Shown piece after piece: positions 16,995-25,759 of a DNA stretch of 61,653 nucleotides; the stretch's first letter is position 1, and every line of letters starts with the position of its first letter. The position numbers and the translations under genes were made by a program. The DNA is from Sphaerisporangium cinnabarinum (GTDB lineage: Bacteria > Actinomycetota > Actinomycetes > Actinomycetales > Cellulomonadaceae). Under the pieces are notes generated by a model. It saw only the letters and a program-made list of their open reading frames with translations, was not told the DNA's origin and did not search any database. The stretch is taken from NCBI GenBank assembly GCA_003052455.1, contig QAPD01000046.1, forward strand, positions 1 through 61,653, written 5' to 3'.

Positions 16995-18238
16995 GACGCG
17001 ACCTCGACCCAGCCGCCCGTCCGCACCGACGCGGCCACGGCGTCGGCGAGCCGCGCGGCCCGCAGGCCGTCGTCGAACGTGGGCAGGCCGTCCGGGACGC
17101 TGCCGCCGATGGCCGCGGCGGTGTCGGCGACGAGCGCGTCGAAGCAGTCCTGGTAGCCCTGGGCGTGGCCCGCGGGGAGGCGCGAGTACCGGGCCGCCGC
17201 CGGGGAGAGCGCCTCGGGGTCGCGCACGAGGAGGCGCGACGTCGTGCGCCGGCCCTCCCAGAGCGTCTCGGGCTGCTCCTGGTCGAACGCCAGGGTCGAC
17301 TCCGAGCCGGAGATCTCGAGGTAGAGCCGGTTCTTGCGGCCGGCCGACACCTGGGAGATCACGGCCGAGCCGAGCGCGCCACCGTCCGTGGCGTACTGGA
17401 GCGTCACGGCGTCCTCCGTCGCGACCTCGTGCACGACGCCGTCGGCGCCCCGGCGGTGCGGGTTCACCGTGGCCGACTGCGCGACGAGACGCACGATGCG
17501 CTGGCTCGTCGTGAACTCGAGCAGGTCGCAGAAGTGGGAGCCGATGTCGCCGAACGCGCGGCTCGCGCCGCCCAGCGCGGGGTCGACGCGCCAGTTGTCG
17601 TCGGAGTCGCGCAGGAGCCAGTCCTGCAGGTACGAGCCGTGCACGAGCGAGACGGTGCCCACCTCGCCGCGGCGCACGCGCTCGCGCGCCTCGCGGACCA
17701 TGGGGTGGAAGCGGTAGGTGAAGGGCACGACGGCGACGCGGCCGTCCAGGTCGCGCGCCGCGGCTGCGAGGCCGGCGAGCTCGACCGCCCCCGCGACGTC
17801 GGTCGCGAGCGGCTTCTCGCACACCACGTGCTTGCCGGCGGCGAGCGCCGCGCGCGCCAGGGGGACGTGGAGGTGGTTGGGCGTGCACACGTGCACCACG
17901 TCGACCTCGGGGTCGGTGAGCAGCTCCTCGACCGTCGCGACGGCGCGCTCGGCGCCGAGGCCCGGCGCGGCCGCCCGCGCGATGTCGAGGTCGGCGGCGG
18001 CGACGCTCACGACGCGTCCTCCGCCCGTGCGCACGGCCCGGGCATGGACCCCGCCCATGAACCCGGTACCGAGGATCCCGGCGCGGTACCCGGCGGCGGG
18101 CAGCCCGAGCTCGTCGGGGCTGCTGGCGGGGAAGGTGCTTCGGGCGGTCGAGGCCCCTGGCGTGGTCGCTCCCGGGAGGGGCGTCTCCGGCTCCAGCACC
18201 GGGGTACGCACGTCCTGCGCGACGTCGTCGGCTCGCAT
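16991..18238 (-). CDS. Gfo/Idh/MocA-family sugar dehydrogenase (set 1)
   Basis: 415 residues. After an unusual ~50-residue Pro/Thr-rich N-terminus comes the Rossmann motif GTGFMG (57-62), then VCTPNHLH and the family's CEKPLAT. The C-terminal half fits the Gfo/Idh/MocA substrate domain. Such enzymes oxidise or reduce sugar hydroxyls with NAD(P), for instance making 3-keto sugars; the substrate here is unknown. The ATG at 18238 was chosen because a clear promoter places transcription start at that base; a frame extending to 18289 would run through the promoter and operator. First gene of the set 1 operon. Confidence 0.9.
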   Translation of the reverse strand: MRADDVAQDVRTPVLEPETPLPGATTPGASTARSTFPASSPDELGLPAAGYRAGILGTGFMGGVHARAVRTGGGRVVSVAAADLDIARAAAPGLGAERAVATVEELLTDPEVDVVHVCTPNHLHVPLARAALAAGKHVVCEKPLATDVAGAVELAGLAAAARDLDGRVAVVPFTYRFHPMVREARERVRRGEVGTVSLVHGSYLQDWLLRDSDDNWRVDPALGGASRAFGDIGSHFCDLLEFTTSQRIVRLVAQSATVNPHRRGADGVVHEVATEDAVTLQYATDGGALGSAVISQVSAGRKNRLYLEISGSESTLAFDQEQPETLWEGRRTTSRLLVRDPEALSPAAARYSRLPAGHAQGYQDCFDALVADTAAAIGGSVPDGLPTFDDGLRAARLADAVAASVRTGGWVEVAS

Positions 18239-18281
18239 GGATGACAACGTAGGGGCACTTATGTCGAGGGTCAAGCAAAAG
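18238..18281 (-). promoter_or_regulatory. Leaderless promoter with ROK-type operator (site 1)
   Basis: On the minus strand: -35 TTGACC (18274-18269), 17-base spacer, -10 TACGTT (18251-18246), seven bases, then the ATG at 18238. The 24-bp operator CTTWTG-N12-CAWAAG covers 18258-18281 and straddles the -35 box. The same arrangement recurs at 30797-30838 and 31103-31145. Confidence 0.8.
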
Positions 18282-18361
18282 CCGAACATTGATCGTCACG
18301 GTTAGATAACCCAAGCCGCGAAACAAATGTGAAGGTTCACACGGTCCGCCCCGGACGCGGG

Positions 18362-18406
18362 CACGCCACCGCCCCCGGCCGTCGGACGGCCGGGGGCGGT
18401 GGCGTG
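18362..18406 (-). terminator. 45-base near-perfect palindrome ending the epimerase operon
   Basis: Arms 18362-18383 and 18385-18406 are perfectly complementary over 22 bases. It lies 56 bases past the stop of the epimerase gene and before the next operon's promoter, so it most likely ends that message. No U-run. Confidence 0.75.
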
Positions 18407-18461
18407 TCGGACTGCCCCCACCCACCGGTCGGCGAGGCCGACCGGCGGGGAGACTGCGGTG

Positions 18462-19463
18462 CTACTTGGTCGAGAACGCGGCGTCGAAGGCCGCATCGGG
18501 CGCGTCGAACGCGTACTTCTTGACGAACTCCAGCGCCTCGGGAGCGCCGACGAGACGGTCCATGCCCGCGTCCTCCCACTCGACCGAGATCGGGCCCTCG
18601 TAGCCGATCGTGTTGAGCATGCGGAACGCGTCCTCCCACGGCACGTCGCCGTGGCCCGTGGAGATGAAGTCCCAGCCGCGGCGCGGGTCGGCCCAGGCCA
18701 GGTGCGAGCCCATCCGGCCGTTGCGGCCGTTGTGCATCCGCTTCTTCGTGTCCTTGCAGTCCACGTGGTAGATGCGGTCCTTGAAGTCCCACAGGAAGCT
18801 CACCGGGTCGAGGTCCTGCCACACCATGTGGCTCGGGTCCCAGTTGAGGCCGAACGCCTCGCGGTGCCCGATCGCCTCGAGCGTGCGGACCGTCGTCCAG
18901 TAGTCGTACGCGATCTCGCTCGGGTGCACCTCGTGCGCGAACCGGACGCCGACCTCGTCGAACACGTCGAGGATCGGGTTCCAGCGGTCCGCGAAGTCCT
19001 GGTACCCGGCGTCGATCGCCTCCTGGGACACGGGCGGGAACATCGCGACGTACTTCCAGATCGCGGAGCCGGTGAAGCCCACGACGGTCTTCACGCCCAG
19101 CTTCGCCGCGAGGCGCGCGGTGTGCTTCATCTCCTCCGCGGCACGCTGGCGCACGCCCTCGGGGTCGCCGTCGCCCCACACGACGTCCGGCAGGATGTCG
19201 CGGTGGCGCTGGTCGATCGGGTCGTCGCACACCGCCTGGCCCTTGAGGTGGTTCGAGATCGCGTAGACCTTGAGGTCGTACTTGGCCAGCAGGTCGAGCT
19301 TGCCCTGGACGTACTCGTCGTCGTCCCAGCGCCAGGGGTCGAGGTGGTCGCCCCAGCACGCGATCTCCAGGCCGTCGTAGCCCCAGCCGGACGCGAGGCG
19401 TGCCACCTCCTCGAACGGCAGGTCGGCCCACTGCCCGGTGAAGAGGGTGATCGGTCGTGCCAT
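18462..19463 (-). CDS. Sugar isomerase/epimerase, AP-endonuclease-2-like TIM barrel (set 2)
   Basis: 333 residues. Likely metal ligands are Glu178 (AHEVHP), Asp209 (NWDPSH), His233 (YHVDCKD) and Glu295 (VEWED). The pattern fits the YcjR/IolE/IolH-like group that isomerises inosose or keto sugars. It is clearly different from the allulose-epimerase-like protein of set 1. The start has AGGAGA about nine bases upstream. It is the last gene of a run that begins with the second giant ThuA-dehydrogenase gene; 40 bases separate it from the CopC-like gene. Confidence 0.85.
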   Translation of the reverse strand: MARPITLFTGQWADLPFEEVARLASGWGYDGLEIACWGDHLDPWRWDDDEYVQGKLDLLAKYDLKVYAISNHLKGQAVCDDPIDQRHRDILPDVVWGDGDPEGVRQRAAEEMKHTARLAAKLGVKTVVGFTGSAIWKYVAMFPPVSQEAIDAGYQDFADRWNPILDVFDEVGVRFAHEVHPSEIAYDYWTTVRTLEAIGHREAFGLNWDPSHMVWQDLDPVSFLWDFKDRIYHVDCKDTKKRMHNGRNGRMGSHLAWADPRRGWDFISTGHGDVPWEDAFRMLNTIGYEGPISVEWEDAGMDRLVGAPEALEFVKKYAFDAPDAAFDAAFSTK

Positions 19464-19503
19464 GGTGGTGTCTCCTTCGGTCGTTCTCGGTTCGTGCCCG
19501 GGG

Positions 19504-20271
19504 TCACCGGGCGGACGTCTTGGTCAGGGAGCGGGGCTCGTCGCCCGCGGCCTCGTCGGCGCCCGACGCGCGCGAGCGGCGCCGCACGACGACGTAGCCC
19601 CCGGCGAGCAGCAGCGCGGCGACCACGGCGACGGCGACCCACACGAGCGCGCTCGTCGAGCCCTCGTCCGTGGCCGTGCCGTCGCCCGCGGCGGCGTCGT
19701 CGCCGGCCGCGTCGGCACCCGCCGCGTCACCCTCCGTGCCGGCGGCGTCGCCGCCCTCCTGCGCCGCCGCGTCGTCGCCCTCGCGCGGGGCGGGCTCCGG
19801 CAGCGGCACGACGTCGACCTGGGCCGTCGCGGTGGCCTCGGCGGGGTGCGTGATCGTCGCGGTGAGCGTCCAGTTGCCGTCGGCGAGGACGCCCGGGTCG
19901 GACGTGTACCAGCCGACGCCCTCGGACGCCGACCGCAGCGTGAGGGGGCCGACGGTCTCGCCGGCCGCGGACTCCCCCGTCACGGAGACGTCGGCCGCCT
20001 CCTCGACGGGGTGGCCGTCGACCTTCCACGTGAGGTTCGCGGAGACGCCGCCCTGGCCGTCCGTGCCGAGCGAGATGACGACGTCGCCGCCGTGGGCGCC
20101 GGCCGGAGCCGCGCCGACCAGCGCGAGCACGCCGCCGAGCAGGACGCCCAGCGCCGCGGTGAGGAGCGCGCGGGCACGGAGCCGCGCGGGGGCGGTCGTC
20201 CGGCGGCGCAGCAGGAGCCGCGTGCCGCCCGGAGGCCGGGGGCTGGTGCGCTGGCGGTGCGTACGGGACAT
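19504..20271 (-). CDS. Membrane-anchored CopC-like secreted protein with predicted N-terminal His
   Basis: 255 residues. A long basic N-terminus (1-32), a hydrophobic signal core (about 33-56) and an A-G-A site predict cleavage after residue 59, leaving His60-Gly-Gly at the mature N-terminus. A ~100-residue beta-rich domain resembling CopC/YobA-type proteins follows, then a Gly/Ala/Asp low-complexity linker, one membrane span (about 208-229) and a basic tail. CopC proteins bind copper through an N-terminal His; a copper role here is inference. The gene lies between the second ThuA-dehydrogenase gene and the epimerase gene, so it may assist the secreted oxidoreductase. GAGG is about ten bases before the ATG. 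Confidence 0.7.
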   Translation of the reverse strand: MSRTHRQRTSPRPPGGTRLLLRRRTTAPARLRARALLTAALGVLLGGVLALVGAAPAGAHGGDVVISLGTDGQGGVSANLTWKVDGHPVEEAADVSVTGESAAGETVGPLTLRSASEGVGWYTSDPGVLADGNWTLTATITHPAEATATAQVDVVPLPEPAPREGDDAAAQEGGDAAGTEGDAAGADAAGDDAAAGDGTATDEGSTSALVWVAVAVVAALLLAGGYVVVRRRSRASGADEAAGDEPRSLTKTSAR

Positions 20272-20337
20272 CGGGTCATCACCTCGTCGTGGGTCCGTTG
20301 CGGTGGGGGCGGCGGTCGTCGCCGGTCCCCCGGGGTG

Positions 20338-20378
20338 CCCCGGCGCCGGGCCGGAGCGCCCGTTCCCGGGCGCCGGGG
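20338..20378 (-). terminator. Stem-loop in the 254-base gap after ThuA-dehydrogenase copy 2
   Basis: CCCCGGCGCC (20338-20347) pairs with GGCGCCGGGG (20369-20378). It may end or attenuate the long upstream message before the CopC-like gene. Otherwise the gap 20272-20525 holds nothing recognisable. Confidence 0.5.
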
Positions 20379-20525
20379 CCGGAGACCCGGAGGTCCCCGT
20401 CGTGCTCGTCGTGCGGGCAGCGTACGGTCGGCCCGGCCGATGGGCCGCCCGGACGCCCGAGCGCCCGCGCGCCGAGCGCGGTGCCCGGCGGGCCGGTGCT
20501 CAGCGCACCGACCCGCCGGAGCTCG

Positions 20526-23500
20526 TCAGGAGCAGGACCGGGCCGCGTAGTCCGCCGTCCCGGAGAACGTCCTCCCCTCGGCGTCCGTGGCGGTCACGGT
20601 CACGGTGCCCGCGTCGACCGCGACGGCGCGCGACGCGAACGACTGGTACGCGTTCGCACCGGGCGCGACGTCCGCGACCTGCTTCGACCCGTACGGGGTC
20701 TCGAGCGTGATCGCGAGCGGGACCGTGTCGTCGTTCGTCGCGCGGACCGCGACGAACACCTTGCCGGCCATGCAGCGCGTCTCCGCGGTGATGGTCACGG
20801 CGATCGGCTCGGTCTCGTCCTCGACCACCCGGAAGTGGCCGAAGGACGCCGGAGCACCCGTGTCGGCCGACGCCCCGAGGGCGAAGAGACCGATCTTGGC
20901 GTCCGCGGCGGGCGCGTTGGTCACGCTCTCGTCGAACGTGGTCCACGTCTCGCCGTCCGCGCTGTACGCGCCGGTGAACGTGTCACCGGAGCGCGTGAGG
21001 CGCAGGTGCCACACCGACTCGGCGAGGCTCCCCGTCTGCGGCTGCGGGTTCTGCACCACGCCGCCGACCTCGCTGCGCAGCTCGATCCGGGCGTTGCGCG
21101 CCTGGCCGGCCTGGTTGTCGACCACGTAGTCGAGCTTCACGTAGTCGTCGTCGCCGCCGTAGACGATCAGACCGCCCTGCTGGTACTGACGGTCGAACGC
21201 GGAGCCGTCGACGACGGTCTCGACCGTCCACTCGTCACCCGGCTGGTCCTGCAGCACGATGTTCGGCACCGGGCGGTTGTCCGTCCCGTAGATGTCCGTG
21301 GGCGTCGTGTCGATCTGCAGGGAGCCGTCCGTCACGCGGTAGCCGGTCGGGTCCTCGCGGACGATCGACCAGCGGCACGTGTCGAGGGCGTCGCCGTCGA
21401 ACTCGTCGTCCGGCCCGGGGGCCGCCGCCGTGTCGTCGGGCGTGATGTGGAACCAGTCGAACTCGGCGTCGACGACCGGGGTGGTCGTGTTGTTGCCCTT
21501 GAGGGCCACGAGCCCGATCTTCGCGTTCTCCAGGTCGGCGATCGACTTGGTCTGCGGCATCGTCGTGAAGTCGATGCCGTCGGCCGAGTAGGCCGCCTGG
21601 AGGCTCGCGCCGTCGCTGACGAACCGCACGTAGACCGTGTCGGGGTAGTCGGCACCGAGCGCGGCCGAGTTGGACTCGTTGACCTCGTTCGGCTGGGCGT
21701 TCTCCTCACGGATGAACTGGAAGATCCGCGTCGCCGGGTCCGCCGCGGCCGACCGGCCCTGGAGGACCATCTTCGCGTAGTTGTCCTGGTCCTCCCAGAT
21801 CAGCAGACCGGCCTGCTGGTACTGCTGACGGGCCGGCAGGGTCACCTTGGCGGTGGCCGTGAACGGTCCGTCCGGGAGGTCCTGGAGCACCAGGTTCGGC
21901 ACGGCGGTGTTGTCCGTCCCGTAGAAGTCCCGCGTCGCCGTGGGGACCACCAGGCGCCCGTCGCGCACGACGAGGTTCTGGTCGCGGTTCGTCACGGTCC
22001 AGCGGTCCTCGTCCAGGTCGGTGCCGAGGAAGTCGTCCGAGCGGCCGGAGAAGCAGAGCCCCGGACCGGTCTCGGGCGCCTTGACGGTCACCGTCGTGTA
22101 CTCGACCGAGTACGCCCCGCGCTCGTCGGTGGCCCGCACCTGGAGCCGGTAGGTGCCCGGCTGGTCGTACGTGACCGCGAACGAGTCGGTGCCGTCGACG
22201 AACCCGTCGCCGAGGCCCGCGTCCCACGCGAAGGTGACGGCCTCGTCCTCGGGGTCCGTCGCCGTGACCGACGCCGTGACCTCGAGCGGGGCGGTGCCCT
22301 CCGTCGGGGTGACCTCGAACGTGTCGATGGTCGGGCGCACGTTGTCCGTGACGCCGCGGCCGTCGAACTCGAGCCAGTTGACGTTCATCTGGCCGGCCAC
22401 GTTGACGAAGTAGAGCGTCCCCGTGCCCTCGGGCACGTCGGTGATCTCCGTCGTCGCCATCGTGTACGCCTGCCAGTCACCGGTGTTCGGCACGGTCACC
22501 CGGCCGATCTCCGGACCGTCGGGCGCGTCCCAGCGCACGGACACCGTGCCGCCCGCGGGCGACGCGACGCGCATGCCGAGACCCTCGACGTTGTAGAGCG
22601 ACATGGGCTCGTAGGCCCACCAGTCGCCGACCTCGATGAAGCCGATGTTCTGGCCGCCGCCCGCGCTGTCGCCGGTCTGCTCCGTCTGGACGCCCGGGTC
22701 GCCACCGCTCGTCGAGCCGGCGAGGCGGCCCGTCGAGGTGTAGTACTCGGCCTGGAGCAGCTTCGGCTGCAGGATCTGGAGCGAGTTCGTCGTGAGCGGG
22801 ACGCCCACCTCGCCGCCGTCGTCGGTGTAGAACGCCTCGAGCACCCAGAAGATGTTGGCCTCGAGCCCGTGGCCCTCGTCGCGGGCCGTCTGCATGACGC
22901 CCTCGCAGCCGGTCAGCTCCTCCATCGGGTGCGCGTGGGCGTCGTGCCCGAGCGCGGTCATCATCATGAGGTTGGAGCAGTCCACCTCGCCGTCGGGGTC
23001 CTCGACCTCGACGACGTAGCGCACCTGGTCGCCCCACTCGAACACGCCACCGTTGTCCGGGAACGTGATCGTCACGCTCGGCGCCTGGTTCCCGACGACG
23101 ATGCTGACGTTCGCGAAGCCCGTCTGGCCGTTCGCGTCGGTCGCCACGAGCTGCGCGGTGTAGCTGCCGTTCTCGGTGTAGGTGTGCACCGGGTTCGCCT
23201 CGGTCGACGGGTCGGACCCGTCGCCGAACGTCCACTGCAGCGAGATCGGGTCGCCCGCCGGGTGGCGGGTGCCCTCCGAGGAGAACTGCACCGTGAGAGG
23301 CGCGGCGCCGCTGGTCACGTCCGCGCTGGCGCGGGCGATCGGCGTCGGGTCACCCTGCACGTAGTTGACCTTGTAGATGCCCGACGTCGTGTTGTTGCCG
23401 CCGAAGCCCTGGCCCCAGTCGATGACGTAGAGCGAGCCGTCCGGACCGAAGTCGAAGTCCATCGCGCGGTAGAAGCCCGCCGCGGGGTCGAAGTGCTTCG

Positions 23501-25508
23501 GCAGGATCCGGTTGATGTCGACGAGCTCGTCGCGGTTCTCCCCGTCGAGCTGGAACGAGTACATCTTGCCCTGGTTCCACTCGCCGAAGATCGCCTTGCC
23601 GTCCCAGTACTCGGGCCACTTGACGTCCGAGTCGAGCTCCGGGTCGTAGTCGTAGACGGGGCCGCCCATGGGCGCGCCGCCGCCGCCGATCTCGGGGAAG
23701 AGCGGGTTGCCGGCGTAGTTGTACCAGACGTCGGCCGCGACGGCCGGCGGGAGCTGGGCCAGGCCGGTGTTGTTCGGCGAGTCGTTCACGGGGCCGTTGG
23801 CGCAGTCGAACGCCTGGCCCGACTGGCCGGTCGCGAAGTTGTAGTCGATGTACGCCGCGTTGTCACCGGTGCAGTACGGCCACCCGTAGAAGCCCGGCTC
23901 CGCGACGATGTTCCACTCGACGGTGTTCCCCGGGCCGCGGCTCGGGTTGGCGTTCTGCGCGTCGGGACCGTAGTCGCCGACGAGCACGTTGCCCGTCTTC
24001 TGGTCCACGCCGATGCGGAACGGGTTGCGGAAGCCCATCGCGAAGATCTCGGGCTTCGTCTTGTCCGTCCCCGGGGCGAACATGTTCCCCTCGGGGATCG
24101 TGTACGTGCCGTCGTCCTCCGGGTGGATGCGCAGCACCTTGCCGCGGAGGTCGTTGGTGTTCGCCGACGTGCGCTGCGCGTCGTACGACGTGCGGCCCGC
24201 GCGCTCGTCGAGCGGCGCGTAGCCGGCCGACTCGAACGGGTTGGTGTTGTCGCCCGTGACGATCACGAGGTTGTCGTCGCCGTCGAAGACCATGTCACCG
24301 CCCGCGTGGCAGCACGTCTCGCGCTGCGTCGGGATGACGAGGACCTTCTCCTCGCTCGCGGCCGAGATCGTCCGGGTCGCCTCGTCGTACGTGAAGCGCG
24401 AGACGCGGTTGTGCGGCCCGTCCGTCCCGACGTCCTGCGGCGACCAGAAGAGGTAGACCCAGCCGTTCTCCCCGAAGTCCGGGTCCAGGACGACGCCCGT
24501 GAGCCCGTCCTCGTTGGCCTGCGTGACCGCGAGGGTCATCGCCGTCGTGGTCTGGTTGCTCTCCGGGTCGATGAGGCGGACGCGCCCGTCGCGCTCGACG
24601 TAGAAGACCGTCCCGTCCGGGGCGACGTCGAGCATCATCGGGTTGGACGTCTCCTCGTCGAGCGAGACGACCTCGTAGCTGTCCGACTGCGACGCGGCGC
24701 AGTCCGACGGCACGACGCCCGCGGCGGTCTGGATGCCGCCGAGCAGGTGCTGGAGGAACTCCGGCTCCGCGTAGGACTCGTTCGTGTGGCCGCCGCCGGT
24801 GTACCACGAGCGGCCGCCGTCGTACGCCTGGCACCAGGCGATCGGGTGGTCGGCGCCCATCGCGCCCGAGCCCGCGGTGTAGGACGTCTCGTCCAGGCTC
24901 GCGAGCACGTGCACGGTGTCACGCGGGTTGGTGCGGTAGTTGTACCACTCGTCGTACCGGTCCCAGCGCGACGGCAGGTGCGCCGTCGACTCGTGGGCGT
25001 GGTCCTCGACCTTGACGGTCGCGTCCTGGTTCTGCGGGTGGCTGTTGAAGTACGCGCCGACCAGCTCGCCGTACCACGGCCAGTCGTACTCGGTGTCGGA
25101 CGCCGCGTGGATGCCCGCGTACCCGCCGCCGTTCTGGATGTAGCGCTCGAACGCGGCCTGCTGGTCGTCGTTGAGGACGTCGCCCGTCGTGGACAGCCAC
25201 ACGACGGCGTCGTACTGCGCGAGGTTCTCGTCCGTGAACGCTCCCGCGTCCTCGGTCGAGGTCACCTCGAAGTCGTTCTCCTCGCCGAGCTGCTGGATCG
25301 CCGCGATGCCCGCGGGGATCGACCCGTGCCGGAACCCGGCGGTCTTGCTGAAGACGAGCACGTCGAACGGTGCGGTGTCGGCGGCGGCGACCGGAGCCGC
25401 CGGAGCGACGCTCCCGGCGGCGGGGGCCGCCGTGGCCGACACCGCCGTCGCGATGGTCAGGGGGAGAGCGATCGCCGCCGCGGCTGCTGCCGCGACCGTG
25501 CGCCTCAT
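20526..25508 (-). CDS. Giant secreted ThuA / glucose-sorbosone dehydrogenase / carbohydrate-binding protein (copy 2)
   Basis: 1660 residues. Signal peptide (1-28); ThuA-like domain (47-265); GSDH-type beta-propeller (about 277-725, with EDGLTGVVLDPDF, CCHAGGD, LRGKVLRIHPE, MGFRNPFRI); PKD domain; a domain with GHDAHAHP (854-861); CBM6-like module; second PKD-like domain; two concanavalin/LamG-like modules; and the same C-terminal two-Cys module as copy 1. It differs from copy 1 in having PKD instead of Ig before the LamG modules, and two LamG modules rather than three. The ATG at 25508 has GGAGG ten bases upstream; a GTG at 25538 with GAGGAG is an alternative. It leads a three-gene run with the CopC-like protein and an epimerase. 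Confidence 0.92.
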   Translation of the reverse strand: MRRTVAAAAAAAIALPLTIATAVSATAAPAAGSVAPAAPVAAADTAPFDVLVFSKTAGFRHGSIPAGIAAIQQLGEENDFEVTSTEDAGAFTDENLAQYDAVVWLSTTGDVLNDDQQAAFERYIQNGGGYAGIHAASDTEYDWPWYGELVGAYFNSHPQNQDATVKVEDHAHESTAHLPSRWDRYDEWYNYRTNPRDTVHVLASLDETSYTAGSGAMGADHPIAWCQAYDGGRSWYTGGGHTNESYAEPEFLQHLLGGIQTAAGVVPSDCAASQSDSYEVVSLDEETSNPMMLDVAPDGTVFYVERDGRVRLIDPESNQTTTAMTLAVTQANEDGLTGVVLDPDFGENGWVYLFWSPQDVGTDGPHNRVSRFTYDEATRTISAASEEKVLVIPTQRETCCHAGGDMVFDGDDNLVIVTGDNTNPFESAGYAPLDERAGRTSYDAQRTSANTNDLRGKVLRIHPEDDGTYTIPEGNMFAPGTDKTKPEIFAMGFRNPFRIGVDQKTGNVLVGDYGPDAQNANPSRGPGNTVEWNIVAEPGFYGWPYCTGDNAAYIDYNFATGQSGQAFDCANGPVNDSPNNTGLAQLPPAVAADVWYNYAGNPLFPEIGGGGAPMGGPVYDYDPELDSDVKWPEYWDGKAIFGEWNQGKMYSFQLDGENRDELVDINRILPKHFDPAAGFYRAMDFDFGPDGSLYVIDWGQGFGGNNTTSGIYKVNYVQGDPTPIARASADVTSGAAPLTVQFSSEGTRHPAGDPISLQWTFGDGSDPSTEANPVHTYTENGSYTAQLVATDANGQTGFANVSIVVGNQAPSVTITFPDNGGVFEWGDQVRYVVEVEDPDGEVDCSNLMMMTALGHDAHAHPMEELTGCEGVMQTARDEGHGLEANIFWVLEAFYTDDGGEVGVPLTTNSLQILQPKLLQAEYYTSTGRLAGSTSGGDPGVQTEQTGDSAGGGQNIGFIEVGDWWAYEPMSLYNVEGLGMRVASPAGGTVSVRWDAPDGPEIGRVTVPNTGDWQAYTMATTEITDVPEGTGTLYFVNVAGQMNVNWLEFDGRGVTDNVRPTIDTFEVTPTEGTAPLEVTASVTATDPEDEAVTFAWDAGLGDGFVDGTDSFAVTYDQPGTYRLQVRATDERGAYSVEYTTVTVKAPETGPGLCFSGRSDDFLGTDLDEDRWTVTNRDQNLVVRDGRLVVPTATRDFYGTDNTAVPNLVLQDLPDGPFTATAKVTLPARQQYQQAGLLIWEDQDNYAKMVLQGRSAAADPATRIFQFIREENAQPNEVNESNSAALGADYPDTVYVRFVSDGASLQAAYSADGIDFTTMPQTKSIADLENAKIGLVALKGNNTTTPVVDAEFDWFHITPDDTAAAPGPDDEFDGDALDTCRWSIVREDPTGYRVTDGSLQIDTTPTDIYGTDNRPVPNIVLQDQPGDEWTVETVVDGSAFDRQYQQGGLIVYGGDDDYVKLDYVVDNQAGQARNARIELRSEVGGVVQNPQPQTGSLAESVWHLRLTRSGDTFTGAYSADGETWTTFDESVTNAPAADAKIGLFALGASADTGAPASFGHFRVVEDETEPIAVTITAETRCMAGKVFVAVRATNDDTVPLAITLETPYGSKQVADVAPGANAYQSFASRAVAVDAGTVTVTATDAEGRTFSGTADYAARSCS

Positions 25509-25692
25509 GGCGAGCGATCCTCCAAGCACGTTTCTCACAAGGTCTCCTCGTCGAGATGGGGAACTGTGCTGCGCTCCGCCGGGTCGGCGCCATCGGCCTG
25601 CCGTCCGTCCCGGGCTCGTCGGCGGACTGTCTCGGTGCTCCGCCGGGCACCTTCCTCGCCGCCAGCGCGGCGGTCGTACCTCCTCTCGTCGT

Positions 25693-25732
25693 CCGGTCGT
25701 CGGCCGTGCACCTGCGCAGGGCCGACGACCGG
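25693..25732 (-). terminator. Terminator after the second Gfo/Idh dehydrogenase
   Basis: CCGGTCGTCGGCC (25693-25705) pairs perfectly with GGCCGACGACCGG (25720-25732), 27 bases past the stop codon. The rest of the 250-base gap to the giant gene should contain that gene's promoter, but no clear boxes were seen. Confidence 0.7.
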
Positions 25733-25759
25733 TCTGCCGTCCGTGCGGCGGGTCGAGAC

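Noticed and set aside
18328-18341. A second Rex or CRP site
   Set aside because: The half-sites match, but the spacer is two bases short of Rex (N4 between TGTGAA and TTCACA) and of CRP, so binding is unlikely.
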